Made by a program: the position numbers and the translations under genes
The notes under the pieces: model-generated
The model's input: the letters and a program-made list of their open reading frames with translations, nothing else
What the model was told of the DNA's origin: nothing
Databases searched by the model: none
In this document: positions 1 to 7,715 of the stretch, one piece after another
How positions within the stretch are numbered: position 1 is the stretch's first letter
How the letters are laid out: every line of letters starts with the position of its first letter
Origin: PHAA01 sp964584415
GTDB taxonomy: Bacteria > Bacillota > Syntrophomonadia > Syntrophomonadales > Syntrophomonadaceae
Assembly: GCA_964584415.1 (NCBI GenBank)
Contig: CAZOZX010000049.1
Location: 1 to 14,804 of the forward strand
Direction of reading: 5' to 3'
Length of the DNA: 14,804 bases

Positions 1-13
1 CAAATAATAATTT

Positions 14-57
14 CCCGGCTTATTTGTTTTCTATATCATATAGGATTTAGGGCCGGG
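14..57. repeat. Nested inverted repeats downstream of lysC
   Basis: Outer arms cccggc (14-19) and gccggg (52-57) flank an inner near-centred 13-base palindrome, ctatatcatatag (31-43). There is no T-run on either side, so this is not a clear terminator. No coding sequence is recognisable in bases 1-98. It could be an operator for the next gene outside the window or a chance AT-rich palindrome. Confidence 0.25.
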
Positions 58-98
58 CATAAAGTTATTCATAATGTCGAATGTTTTGTGCTCATCTT

Positions 99-139
99 AA
101 AATAAAAAAGAGCCCATGTTTTTCAAACATTTGGGCTCT
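99..139 (-). terminator. Rho-independent terminator of hom-lysC
   Basis: On the minus strand the arm AGAGCCCA plus ATGTT (139-126) pairs with AACATGGGCTCT (120-109), leaving a two-A bulge and a five-base loop. A run of six T and a further AT-rich tail (109-99) follow. It begins 20 bases after the lysC stop codon and closes the operon. Confidence 0.9.
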
Positions 140-158
140 GAATTCTCATCGGCTGCTT

Positions 159-644
159 TTAGTCCACATCACCTAGTCCGAACTTTTCGTGAAGAGCCTG
201 GACGGCGGTTTCTATTTGGTCTTCATCAATGATGCAGGAAATCTTGATTTCAGAGGTACTTATCATATGAATATTGATATCTTTGCGAGCCAGGGCATCA
301 AACATAGAGGCGGCTACTCCCAGGTTGCTCTGCATACCCGCTCCTACTATGGAAACCTTAGCCACATCGGTACTGTACGACATCCCTGAGGCACCTATTT
401 TTATTACGATCTCATTGACAACATGGCGGGCTTTATCAAATTCGTCCCTGTCTATCGTGAAAGCTATATCATTGCGATCATCCCGCATAGCACTTTGGAT
501 TACCATATCTACATTGATGCCGTGATCAGCTAATATTTTGAATATTATGCTGGCTACACCAGGATGATCTGGGACATCAAATAGGGCAATCCGGGCCACA
601 TTGCAATCATGAGCGATGCCGCTAACCACTTTCTGTCTCTCCAT
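159..644 (-). CDS. Internal in-frame product: aspartokinase beta (ACT-only) subunit
   Basis: An ATG at codon 246 of lysC (642-644) is preceded by a perfect GGAGGT (652-657) with a 7-base spacer, a much better initiation site than that of the full-length protein. Translation from it gives 161 residues beginning MERQKVVSGIA and holding both ACT domains without the kinase domain. Family knowledge: B. subtilis aspartokinase II and corynebacterial aspartokinases are alpha2beta2 enzymes whose beta subunit comes from exactly such an internal start, at about the same codon. The beta subunit binds the amino-acid effector and stabilises the complex. The site is seen in the sequence; that it is used here is inferred. 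Confidence 0.75.
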   Translation of the reverse strand: MERQKVVSGIAHDCNVARIALFDVPDHPGVASIIFKILADHGINVDMVIQSAMRDDRNDIAFTIDRDEFDKARHVVNEIVIKIGASGMSYSTDVAKVSIVGAGMQSNLGVAASMFDALARKDINIHMISTSEIKISCIIDEDQIETAVQALHEKFGLGDVD

Positions 645-1379
645 TTTAGCTACCTCCGTTATTAAAGTACCGGGATTATTATTAAAACTATTCCGCACCT
701 CAACATCAACATTATAGAGCATTGCAAACTCTGCAGCCCGGGGCTGCAGAACAACTGCTCCCAAGCTGGCCAGCTCCAGCATTTCCTCATAGGATATTTC
801 AGATAATTTACGAGCATCTTTTACGATCCTTGGATCTGCAGTATAAACACCATCTACATCAGTATATATGATGCAGTGATCTGCTTTAAGGCTTGCGGCT
901 AGAGCCACCGCCGTGGTATCCGATCCGCCCCTTCCCAGGGTAGTTATTTCCTCTTGTGGTGAAATGCCTTGAAAACCTGCTATCACCACCACCTTGCCAT
1001 TTTGGATCTCACTCTGGATACGTCCGGTGTCCAGGCCGATAATGCGCGCTTTACCGTGCTGTCCATCCGACTTAATTCCCGCCTGCCAACCGGTTAAAGA
1101 AATCGCTGGGCATTCCATCTTAATCAAGGTTAAAGCCAGCAGAGCTGCCGATTGCTGCTCCCCAGTAGCCAGGAGCATGTCCAACTCTCTTTGAGGAAGC
1201 CGCTTCCCTATTCCGCTCGCTAATTCCAGTAAATCATCAGTAGTGTCGCCCATCGCTGATACAACTACGACAACATCATTACCCTGACCTTTTATCTCAG
1301 CTATACGGGCAGCTACTTTATCGATCCTTTCCAGGGTTGCAACCGATGATCCACCGAATTTTGTTACCCATAAAGACAA
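159..1379 (-). CDS. lysC: Aspartate kinase, ACT-regulated (LysC type)
   Basis: Phosphorylates L-aspartate to 4-phospho-aspartate, the first committed step to lysine, threonine, methionine and diaminopimelate; cytoplasmic. The 406-residue length is close to B. subtilis aspartokinase II. The kinase domain shows KFGGSS at residues 7-12, GRGGSDTT near 149-156 and TDVDGVYTADPR near 173-184. Two ACT domains fill residues from about 260 to the end, including VSIVGAGMQSNLGVAA. I chose the TTG at 1379 because the protein then begins MSLWVTKFGGSS like its family and AGGAG lies about 10 bases upstream; the frame is open further up to 1427, but that part overlaps hom. It starts 16 bases after the hom stop and shares its transcript. 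Feedback by lysine, threonine or both cannot be decided from sequence. An internal start gives a second product, listed separately. Confidence 0.95.
   Translation of the reverse strand: MSLWVTKFGGSSVATLERIDKVAARIAEIKGQGNDVVVVVSAMGDTTDDLLELASGIGKRLPQRELDMLLATGEQQSAALLALTLIKMECPAISLTGWQAGIKSDGQHGKARIIGLDTGRIQSEIQNGKVVVIAGFQGISPQEEITTLGRGGSDTTAVALAASLKADHCIIYTDVDGVYTADPRIVKDARKLSEISYEEMLELASLGAVVLQPRAAEFAMLYNVDVEVRNSFNNNPGTLITEVAKMERQKVVSGIAHDCNVARIALFDVPDHPGVASIIFKILADHGINVDMVIQSAMRDDRNDIAFTIDRDEFDKARHVVNEIVIKIGASGMSYSTDVAKVSIVGAGMQSNLGVAASMFDALARKDINIHMISTSEIKISCIIDEDQIETAVQALHEKFGLGDVD
642..657 (-). promoter_or_regulatory. Internal ribosome binding site within lysC
   Basis: GGAGGT at 657-652, spacer AGCTAAA, then ATG at 644-642, in frame with lysC. 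The Shine-Dalgarno match and spacing are ideal although the site lies inside a coding sequence, which argues for selection. It marks the start of the beta subunit. Confidence 0.75.
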
Positions 1380-1395
1380 TTCCTCTTCACTCCTT

Positions 1396-2682
1396 CTAGT
1401 CCTGAGCACCCTCAAGTCTAATAACATTATTTATTGCCCCTACTATGTCCATACCTTTTAATGTGGCTAGTGAGTCTTGCAGGTGTTTCTCTTTTACCGC
1501 ATGGGTAATCATTATTAATTCTGCCTTATCGGCTTTGCTGGCCTTCTGGATTACGGTCGCGATACTGACATCGTTGGCCCCGAAGACCCCCGCAATTCCC
1601 GCTAATACTCCAGGTCGGTCGGTAACTGTCATCCGTATATAATATTCTGCACAGAGTTCATCTATCGGCAGAATTGTTTTGTCTTCATAACAGGTGCAGC
1701 CTATGCGAGAGTTTATCTTGAAGGCCATATTCCGGCCAATCTCTATTATGTCACCTACGACCGCACTGGCAGTAGGCATCTGCCCAGCTCCCCTTCCGTA
1801 GTGCATTACCTCTCCAACTGCGTTACCACGCACAAAGATGGCATTAAACACCCCATCAACATTAGCCAGAGGATGTTTTTCCGGTATAAATGCGGGGTGA
1901 ACCCGGGCTTGAATTTTGCCGTCAACCTCTTTGGCTATGGCCAGCAGCTTAATAACAAATCCCAATTCCTTGGCATAAATTATGTCTTTGATGGTAATAG
2001 CGGTGATACCCTCTACAAATACATCTGCCAGAGTAACCCGACTGTTGAATGCTATGGATGATAAAATGGCAATCTTACGAGCTGCGTCGAATCCTCCAAC
2101 ATCAGCGGTAGGATCGGACTCTGCATAACCAAGTTGCTGGGCCTCTTTCAATACTTCATGGTAGTCACGGCCCTCCTGACTCATCTTGGTCAGGATATAG
2201 TTGGTAGTCCCGTTAAGAATGCCGATCACTTCTTGGATTTGATTGCCAGCCAGTGATTGCTTAAGTGGATATATTATGGGTATACCTCCACCAACACTGG
2301 CCTCAAAATAGAAATCCACTCCATTTTCCGCCGCGGTATCAAATAATTCTTTACCGTGTTCGGCAATAAGGTCTTTATTGGCAGTGACTACGTGTTTGCC
2401 TTTATTCATCGCGGCAGTAATGTAACTGAGGGCTGGTTCAATCCCTCCAATAAGCTCAACCACAATCTCTATAGAAGGATCCCCAACTATATCATCTATG
2501 TTATTGGTTATCATATTCTCAGCTACACCTAGCGATATACATTTATCCAAATCTTTTTCAAGAATTCTGGCAATTACAATCTCGGAACCGGTTTTGGCGC
2601 TAATTGCTGTCCGATTCTGATCTAAAAGTTTTATTACCCCGGTTCCTACCGTACCACAACCGAGCAAGCCGATCTTTATCAT
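1396..2682 (-). CDS. hom: Homoserine dehydrogenase with C-terminal ACT domain
   Basis: Reduces aspartate-4-semialdehyde to homoserine with NAD(P)H, the branch point to threonine and methionine; cytoplasmic. It has 428 residues, usual for the Gram-positive long form. The Rossmann motif GLLGCGTVG is at 5-13, ANKDLIAEHG at 101-110, the substrate-domain motif GILNGTTNYIL at 154-164, and ESDPTADVGGFDAARK, with the family's catalytic acid and lysine region, at 188-203. An ACT domain (YYIRMTVTDRPGVLAGIAG) starts near 347 and suggests feedback by threonine. The ATG at 2682 is preceded by GGGAGGT with a 7-base gap; the open frame reaching 2772 would run through the promoter, so I rejected the longer start. 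It is the first gene of hom-lysC. No thrB or thrC follows in the window. Confidence 0.95.
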   Translation of the reverse strand: MIKIGLLGCGTVGTGVIKLLDQNRTAISAKTGSEIVIARILEKDLDKCISLGVAENMITNNIDDIVGDPSIEIVVELIGGIEPALSYITAAMNKGKHVVTANKDLIAEHGKELFDTAAENGVDFYFEASVGGGIPIIYPLKQSLAGNQIQEVIGILNGTTNYILTKMSQEGRDYHEVLKEAQQLGYAESDPTADVGGFDAARKIAILSSIAFNSRVTLADVFVEGITAITIKDIIYAKELGFVIKLLAIAKEVDGKIQARVHPAFIPEKHPLANVDGVFNAIFVRGNAVGEVMHYGRGAGQMPTASAVVGDIIEIGRNMAFKINSRIGCTCYEDKTILPIDELCAEYYIRMTVTDRPGVLAGIAGVFGANDVSIATVIQKASKADKAELIMITHAVKEKHLQDSLATLKGMDIVGAINNVIRLEGAQD

Positions 2683-2704
2683 AAAAATACCTCCCAATTC
2701 CGAC

Positions 2705-2734
2705 ATTATAGCACTTGCAAACCAATAGGAGCAA
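2705..2734 (-). promoter_or_regulatory. Vegetative-type promoter of hom-lysC
   Basis: A perfect -10 TATAAT (2710-2705) is preceded by TGC, making an extended -10 element. A -35 of TTGCTC (2734-2729) lies 18 bases upstream. Transcription should start near 2698, leaving an untranslated leader of only about 15-20 bases. That is too short for a T-box, riboswitch or leader-peptide attenuator, so control is probably at the enzyme level or by a repressor. Confidence 0.7.
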
Positions 2735-2778
2735 GGTGATTGGGCTCCACTAATAAGGATATAGTTTAACAATTAAAT

Positions 2779-2805
2779 GACTCCGGCGGATTTTTTCCCG
2801 GAGTC
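2779..2805. repeat. Perfect 8-bp inverted repeat upstream of the hom promoter
   Basis: Arms gactccgg (2779-2786) and ccggagtc (2798-2805) surround an 11-base interior that contains six T on the plus strand. No T-tract follows on either strand, so it is a poor terminator. It lies 45 bases upstream of the hom -35 and could be a regulator binding site. I recognise nothing else in the roughly 185 bases between the hom promoter and the spoIVA terminator. Confidence 0.45.
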
Positions 2806-2920
2806 AAATGGTTTTCCATATCACCTGTTGAGAGGTCAAAGGAAATATATGCATTGTGCTTTAAAGCCGGATCCTAATGGCAGGAGGCTTTAATAATTCG
2901 CCTCACATATTCCAGAAAAT

Positions 2921-2959
2921 AAAAAGGGACGCCTTGCTGCTGGCAGCAGATTCGTCCCT
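2921..2959 (-). terminator. Rho-independent terminator of spoIVA
   Basis: On the minus strand AGGGACG pairs with CGTCCCT, with an inner CTGCT/AGCAG stem stacked above it, followed by TTTTTATTTT. It begins 17 bases beyond the spoIVA stop codon and separates spoIVA from hom. Confidence 0.85.
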
Positions 2960-2976
2960 GTTAGTCGCCCTGCTGG

Positions 2977-4455
2977 TTATATAATTATGCAGATCAGTCC
3001 TCCGCTGCCTTCGTTTACAATCCGCTGCAGGGTATCCTGTAATTTCACCTGTGCATTTTCCGGCATCCGATGAAGTTTGTTTTGAATGCCTTCGCGGACC
3101 AGGTCATGTAATGATTTACCAAAGATGTTCGATTCCCATATCTTAGTGGGATTCTCCTCAAATTCATCCAGCATATAGCGGACCAATTCTTCCGTTTGTT
3201 TTTCGGTCCCTATAATAGGTGTGATCTCGGTAGTTATATCGGCTCTGATAATGTGCAGCGATGGGGCTTTGGCTTTTAACTTAACTCCAAAACGGCTGCC
3301 ATGCCTTATTAGTTCCGGTTCCTCAAGTATCATTTCCTGCAGCTGCGGGGTTACTACACCATAACCAGATTCCTGCACTTCTACCAGAGCAGGAGCTATC
3401 TTGTCATACTCTTTCTTGGCAAAGCTCAGATCTTTCATAATTCGAATGATATCCTGGTTTCCTTCCACTTTGAATCCACTGACATCACTCAGCGAAGTGT
3501 AGAACAACTCTTCCGGAACGGTAACATCGATAGCAGCGGTACCGCTACCAAGATTCATTTCCTCCAGACTCACATAGCTAACGTTAGGTATATCCGACAA
3601 CTTCTCAATCGCCTTGTCTATATCGCGAACCTTCTGTATGTCACGTAATACACTGCGGATGCCTTCTTCCAGATCTGCGCGCAGCCAGTATTCCTCATCC
3701 AACTCATCGACCCACAGTGGTAAACGAATATTAACCTCCTGGACCGGAAACTCATACAGCACTTCTTCAAGGATGCTCAAGACCTGTTCTGAAGTCACGT
3801 TTGCACTGTCCACAGGTATAACAGTAGATTCGTACTTGATGCTCAGCTCATCTACCAGAGCCATGGTTTCCTTATCATAAGGGTGGATTGAATTTAGTAA
3901 TACCACGAAAGGCTTATTAATTTCTTTTAGTTCGCGTATAACTCTTTCTTCCGCTTCAATGTAATTGCTGCGCGGGATGTCGCTTATACTGCCATCGGTA
4001 ATAATTACGATTCCAATTGTGGAATGGTCGGCAATAACTTTCCTGGTTCCTATTTCGGCCGCTTCTTCGAAGGGAACCTCATAATCAAACCAGGGAGTTT
4101 TTACCATGCGAGGTTCTTCATCTTCTTCGTATCCAAGCGCTCCTTCCACCGCATAACCGACACAATCAATCAAACGAACCTTGAGTGAAATGCCGTTCTT
4201 GGTGAATATCTCAACCGCTTCATTGGGTACGAATTTGGGCTCGGTAGTAGTAATAGTCTTGCCAGCGCCGCTTTGGGGCAACTCATCCTTGGCACGTTCA
4301 CGTTCATATAAATCTTGGATATTGGGCAATACCATCAATTCCATGAACCTTTTGACAAAGGTTGATTTGCCTGTTCTGACCGGGCCTACTACTCCTAAGT
4401 AGATATCTCCCCCCGTTCTTTCAGCGATGTCATCTAAAATGTTGTTTCCTTCCAC
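2977..4455 (-). CDS. spoIVA: Stage IV sporulation protein A, spore coat morphogenetic ATPase
   Basis: SpoIVA polymerises with ATP hydrolysis into the basement layer of the coat on the forespore surface and is needed for coat and cortex assembly; in B. subtilis it is anchored by SpoVM. Walker A GPVRTGKST is at 24-32 with the catalytic Lys at 30. Family text AERTGGDIYLG is at 11-21 and the hydrophobic C-terminus GGLICIII, used for membrane localisation, is intact. The GTG at 4455 gives 492 residues, the same length as the B. subtilis protein, and an N-terminus (MEGNNILDDIAERTGG) that fits the family. An upstream ATG at 4497 would add 14 charged residues, and both starts have GGAGG-like sites. 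It is monocistronic, with terminators on both sides, as expected for a mother-cell gene. No confident sigma-E promoter could be placed. Confidence 0.97.
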   Translation of the reverse strand: MEGNNILDDIAERTGGDIYLGVVGPVRTGKSTFVKRFMELMVLPNIQDLYERERAKDELPQSGAGKTITTTEPKFVPNEAVEIFTKNGISLKVRLIDCVGYAVEGALGYEEDEEPRMVKTPWFDYEVPFEEAAEIGTRKVIADHSTIGIVIITDGSISDIPRSNYIEAEERVIRELKEINKPFVVLLNSIHPYDKETMALVDELSIKYESTVIPVDSANVTSEQVLSILEEVLYEFPVQEVNIRLPLWVDELDEEYWLRADLEEGIRSVLRDIQKVRDIDKAIEKLSDIPNVSYVSLEEMNLGSGTAAIDVTVPEELFYTSLSDVSGFKVEGNQDIIRIMKDLSFAKKEYDKIAPALVEVQESGYGVVTPQLQEMILEEPELIRHGSRFGVKLKAKAPSLHIIRADITTEITPIIGTEKQTEELVRYMLDEFEENPTKIWESNIFGKSLHDLVREGIQNKLHRMPENAQVKLQDTLQRIVNEGSGGLICIII

Positions 4456-4584
4456 TTCTCTTTCTCCCTCCCTCGGATTAGAATTTTTATTCGGCATCCT
4501 CCCTCCGAATCAGGATAGCCTTACAAATGGGCATTCCGCTATAACACTATAAATATATTTAAGGGCCATCGTTAATATAACCAG

Positions 4585-4617
4585 AAAAGAAAAAAAGTGT
4601 GATATTTACCACACTTT
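4585..4617 (-). terminator. Rho-independent terminator of the DUF512-der-plsY-gpsA operon
   Basis: On the minus strand AAAGTGTG (4617-4610) pairs with CACACTTT (4601-4594), followed by a T-rich tail, TTTTTTTCTTTT. It starts 45 bases after the gpsA stop. The remaining 130 or so bases to spoIVA presumably hold the spoIVA promoter. Confidence 0.85.
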
Positions 4618-4662
4618 CTACCAAATCCATCTACCTGGGGGTTTAAATGGTTATGTAAATTA

Positions 4663-5694
4663 CTACCATTCCATAGTAAATCCACCGATGTCTTCAGTCT
4701 CATTCTTTTTTTGGCGCTGCATAAGGTCCAGAACTGCTTTACGGGGATCACGATTTTCATACAAAACCTGGTAACAGGCTTTGGTGATAGGCATCTCTAT
4801 ATTTTTTTCCAGGGCCATTTTGTGAGCAATACGACAGGTATGTGCACCTTCTACAACCATTCCCACTTTGTGCAGGGCCTCCTCCAGGCTTAAGCCCTGA
4901 CCTATTAATTCCCCGGCCCGCCGGTTACGGGAGTGATGGCTTCCGCAGGTTACCACCAAGTCGCCAAGTCCACTCAAACCAATAAAAGTCCTGCTATCAC
5001 CGCCGAGAGCGACACCCATTCTGATAATTTCTGTAAGAGCTCTGGTCATAAGGGCGGCCATGGTATTATCCCCGTAACCAAGTCCATACGCTACACCGGT
5101 GGCCAGAGCAACAACATTTTTCAATGCTCCGCCTAATTCTACCCCGGCCACATCGGGATTGGTATATACGCGAAAGGCAGGTGCCATAAACAGGTCCTGG
5201 GCTAAAAAAGCAGTTTCTTTATTTCTGGATGCTACTGTGACTACGGTGGGCAAATCGCGGCCTACTTCCTCAGCATGGCTGGGCCCTGACAAAACAGCGT
5301 ATTTTTTCATCACTTCCAGGCCCAGTACCTCTTCGACTACCTGGCCCATTCTCATGCCGGAGGTAATCTCGAGCCCCTTGGACGTGTTCACGATATATGT
5401 ATCAGGTTGCAAGTATTCTTTGGCTTGATTCAAAACTGACCTCATAGCCTGGGATGGTACGGATAAAATAAGCCAATCAGCATTTTCCATGGCTTCAGCC
5501 AGGTGAGCAGTCGGAAATACCGAAGGAGGGATTTTAACCCCAGGCAAATATTTCTGGTTCTCCTGTTCCAGCGAGATCATTTCAATCCCATCTTCAATTC
5601 TGCCCCACATGGCCACCTGGTAATTATTCTTGGCCAACAACCGGGCCAGAGCTGTTCCCCAACTGCCTGCCCCTAATACGCATACTTTTTTCAT
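4663..5694 (-). CDS. gpsA: Glycerol-3-phosphate dehydrogenase [NAD(P)+]
   Basis: Reduces dihydroxyacetone phosphate to sn-glycerol-3-phosphate, the backbone of phospholipids; cytoplasmic. The 343 residues match the family. The NAD(P)-binding motif GAGSWGTALA is at 8-17, SVPSQAMR at 78-85, NTSKG with a conserved lysine at 103-107, LSGPSHAEEV at 135-144, and the catalytic lysine in GGALKNVVALATG at 188-200. GLSGLGDLVVTC at 239-250 and the arginines of HSRNRRAG bind substrate phosphate. It starts 16 bases after plsY, whose enzyme chain uses its product, and is the last gene of the operon. The Shine-Dalgarno is weak (TAAGG about 13 bases upstream), so it may depend on coupling to plsY. The C-terminus is a little longer and more charged than the minimal family form. 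Confidence 0.97.
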   Translation of the reverse strand: MKKVCVLGAGSWGTALARLLAKNNYQVAMWGRIEDGIEMISLEQENQKYLPGVKIPPSVFPTAHLAEAMENADWLILSVPSQAMRSVLNQAKEYLQPDTYIVNTSKGLEITSGMRMGQVVEEVLGLEVMKKYAVLSGPSHAEEVGRDLPTVVTVASRNKETAFLAQDLFMAPAFRVYTNPDVAGVELGGALKNVVALATGVAYGLGYGDNTMAALMTRALTEIIRMGVALGGDSRTFIGLSGLGDLVVTCGSHHSRNRRAGELIGQGLSLEEALHKVGMVVEGAHTCRIAHKMALEKNIEMPITKACYQVLYENRDPRKAVLDLMQRQKKNETEDIGGFTMEW

Positions 5695-5710
5695 TTACCA
5701 AATCACTGCC

Positions 5711-6307
5711 TTATAATGCTTTTTCGTTTATTTTGCTTTCAGTGCCTTGCCGCAATCTACGTATATTGCTACGGTGGCGGAAAAGAACGATTGAGCCTAC
5801 GATAATGCTCATGATGACATATTGCCAGGGTTGATGAGAAAAGATAACCAATATCGGAAATAGAATTGCCGCGCAAACCGAACCCAACGATACATAGCGA
5901 GTGGTAGCGGCAATTATTATTACGACCATAGCTTCCAACAAAAATATCAGAGGCATTAAGGCCAACATCATCCCTGCTGCTGTTGCAACTCCCTTACCTC
6001 CTCTAAGCCTGAGTGTTATCGGCCAGCAGTGTCCCACTACCACTGCAACTGAACAAGCTGCAGCTAAAGTGACCCCGTCGAAATAATACCCTATCCAGGC
6101 GGCAACTAATCCCTTCAAAAGATCGCCAATTAGAGAGACCACAGCTATTTTTACCCCCAGCGACCGTAATACATTTGTAGCCCCCACATTTCCGGTTCCC
6201 TTGGTTCTTATATCTACCCCGCCAAAAGTACGGCTGAAAATATACGAAAATGGAATTGATCCAAGCAAGTAAGACAGCAAAACCAGCAGAACGCCAATTT
6301 CCTTCAT
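5711..6307 (-). CDS. plsY: Acyl-phosphate:glycerol-3-phosphate acyltransferase
   Basis: Integral membrane enzyme that transfers an acyl group from acyl-phosphate (made by PlsX) to glycerol-3-phosphate, giving lysophosphatidic acid. It has 198 residues with about five hydrophobic segments. The three cytoplasmic motifs are intact: GSIPFSYI at 16-23, GTGNVGATN at 37-45, and GGKGVATA at 103-110; GHCWPI at 92-97 is also typical. A purine-rich GGAGAGGTG just upstream of the ATG supports the start. It lies between der and gpsA, the latter making its substrate. PlsX is not in the window. Confidence 0.97.
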   Translation of the reverse strand: MKEIGVLLVLLSYLLGSIPFSYIFSRTFGGVDIRTKGTGNVGATNVLRSLGVKIAVVSLIGDLLKGLVAAWIGYYFDGVTLAAACSVAVVVGHCWPITLRLRGGKGVATAAGMMLALMPLIFLLEAMVVIIIAATTRYVSLGSVCAAILFPILVIFSHQPWQYVIMSIIVGSIVLFRHRSNIRRLRQGTESKINEKAL

Positions 6308-6355
6308 TTACACCTCTCCAACCTTTCCTCATCCCAAAGTTATTGTATAAAAATT

Positions 6356-7678
6356 CTATTCGGTTTTTTCACGCTTGCGAACGATCAATTTGATAGGTGT
6401 CCCTTCAAAGCCAAAATTTTTTCGCAAAACGTTATCTAAATAGCGCAAATATGAAAAATGAACCTTTTCCGGGTAATTGGCGAAAAACACAAATGTAGGG
6501 GGTGAGGTTTTCACTTGGGTGGTGTAGTATATTTTAATCTTCCTGCCCCCACCGCCCGGCAGCGGATTCAAAAGCATAGCCTCGTTTACAACCTGGTTAA
6601 GATCCGAGGTCTGGATTCGCCGGTTATGTTGGTCTGATACAAAATCAACCAGCTCCAGGATTTTAAATATTCTTTTTTTGGTTAAAGCCGAAACATATAA
6701 TATGGGACAATAAGCCAGGAACTTAAGTTCTTCTCGTATATCTTTATCAAATTTGTTCATGGTCTGGCCATCTTTTTCAATCAAATCCCATTTATTCACG
6801 ATAATAACACTGGCTTTGCCCTGTTCATGAACATAACCGGCAATCCTTTTGTCCTGTTCAATTACCCCTTCATCAGCATCCAGCATGATAAGAACTACGT
6901 CCGCTCTTTCCACACTCTTCAGTGACCTGATAACGCTATATTTTTCGGTTGCTTCGGTGATGCGTGATTTCTTCCTTATGCCTGCCGTGTCAATCAGGAC
7001 GTAACGGGTGCCGTTATACTCAAAAGGTGTGTCTATGGCATCTCTGGTGGTCCCGGGAGTATCACTGACGATTACTCTTTCCTCGCCCAGCAGTGCATTA
7101 ACCAGCGACGATTTACCCACATTTGGCCGTCCCACGATAGCAATCTTAATCGCTTCCAAGTCTTCCTGGTAGGTTTCCGGAGGTGCAAATTGCCCCACCA
7201 CAGCGTCCAGCAGTTCGTTTATGTTGCGCCCATGCATAGCCGATATCGGAATGGGCTCACCCAAACCAAGATTATAGAATTCGTAGTAATCCAATTGACG
7301 GTCAAAGTTTTCCACTTTATTGGCTGCCAATATTACGGGTTTTTTACTTTTTCGCAGCAGGGTACTGACCTGCTCATCCTCCGATGTAATACCCTCCTGG
7401 GCGTCTAGAACCAAAACGATTACATCAGCCTCTTCTATCGCCAGTTGAGCCTGCTGTTTAATTTCCCGGGCAAAAATATCGCCCTCGTCAAATCGTATAC
7501 CTCCGGTATCAATGATAACGAACTCCCGGCCCTCCCAATCACTGCTATCATATAGGCGGTCGCGGGTAACACCGGGAATATCTTCAACGATGGCCTTCCG
7601 GGCCCCTACCAAACGGTTAAAAAGAGTCGACTTACCGACATTGGGTCGCCCTACTATTGCTACTACAGGTTTGGCCAT
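6356..7678 (-). CDS. der: Ribosome-assembly GTPase Der (EngA), double GTPase
   Basis: Essential GTPase that acts in maturation of the 50S ribosomal subunit. It has two consecutive G domains and a C-terminal KH-like domain, 440 residues. First domain: GRPNVGKST 10-18, DTGG 57-60, NKVE 120-123. Second domain: GRPNVGKSS 183-191, DTAG 230-233, NKWD 295-298. The first domain's NKVE in place of NKxD is a variant I believe occurs in other clostridial Der proteins. The ATG at 7678 is chosen because GGAGGT lies 4 bases upstream; the ATG at 7690 would place that Shine-Dalgarno inside the reading frame, with no good site of its own. It follows the DUF512 gene after 37 bases and precedes plsY by 48. Confidence 0.97.
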   Translation of the reverse strand: MAKPVVAIVGRPNVGKSTLFNRLVGARKAIVEDIPGVTRDRLYDSSDWEGREFVIIDTGGIRFDEGDIFAREIKQQAQLAIEEADVIVLVLDAQEGITSEDEQVSTLLRKSKKPVILAANKVENFDRQLDYYEFYNLGLGEPIPISAMHGRNINELLDAVVGQFAPPETYQEDLEAIKIAIVGRPNVGKSSLVNALLGEERVIVSDTPGTTRDAIDTPFEYNGTRYVLIDTAGIRKKSRITEATEKYSVIRSLKSVERADVVLIMLDADEGVIEQDKRIAGYVHEQGKASVIIVNKWDLIEKDGQTMNKFDKDIREELKFLAYCPILYVSALTKKRIFKILELVDFVSDQHNRRIQTSDLNQVVNEAMLLNPLPGGGGRKIKIYYTTQVKTSPPTFVFFANYPEKVHFSYLRYLDNVLRKNFGFEGTPIKLIVRKREKTE

Positions 7679-7715
7679 ACTAACCTCCATTTTATATTCA
7701 ATGACTAAATCCCAA

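Noticed and set aside
2806..2870. Short open frame MHIFPLTSQQVIWKTI just before the hairpin upstream of hom, suggesting a Thr/Ile leader-peptide attenuator
   Set aside because: It has no ribosome binding site, too few regulatory codons in a row, the hairpin lacks a T-tract, and a much better promoter lies downstream of the hairpin.
4545..4582. Possible sigma-E promoter (TTATATTA and ATATATTT) upstream of spoIVA
   Set aside because: spoIVA is expected to need sigma-E, but the -10 lacks the CATA core and the region is generally AT-rich, so the match is not convincing.
4572..4760. Open frame overlapping the end of gpsA and its terminator
   Set aside because: It passes through the terminator hairpin and has no family resemblance or ribosome binding site.
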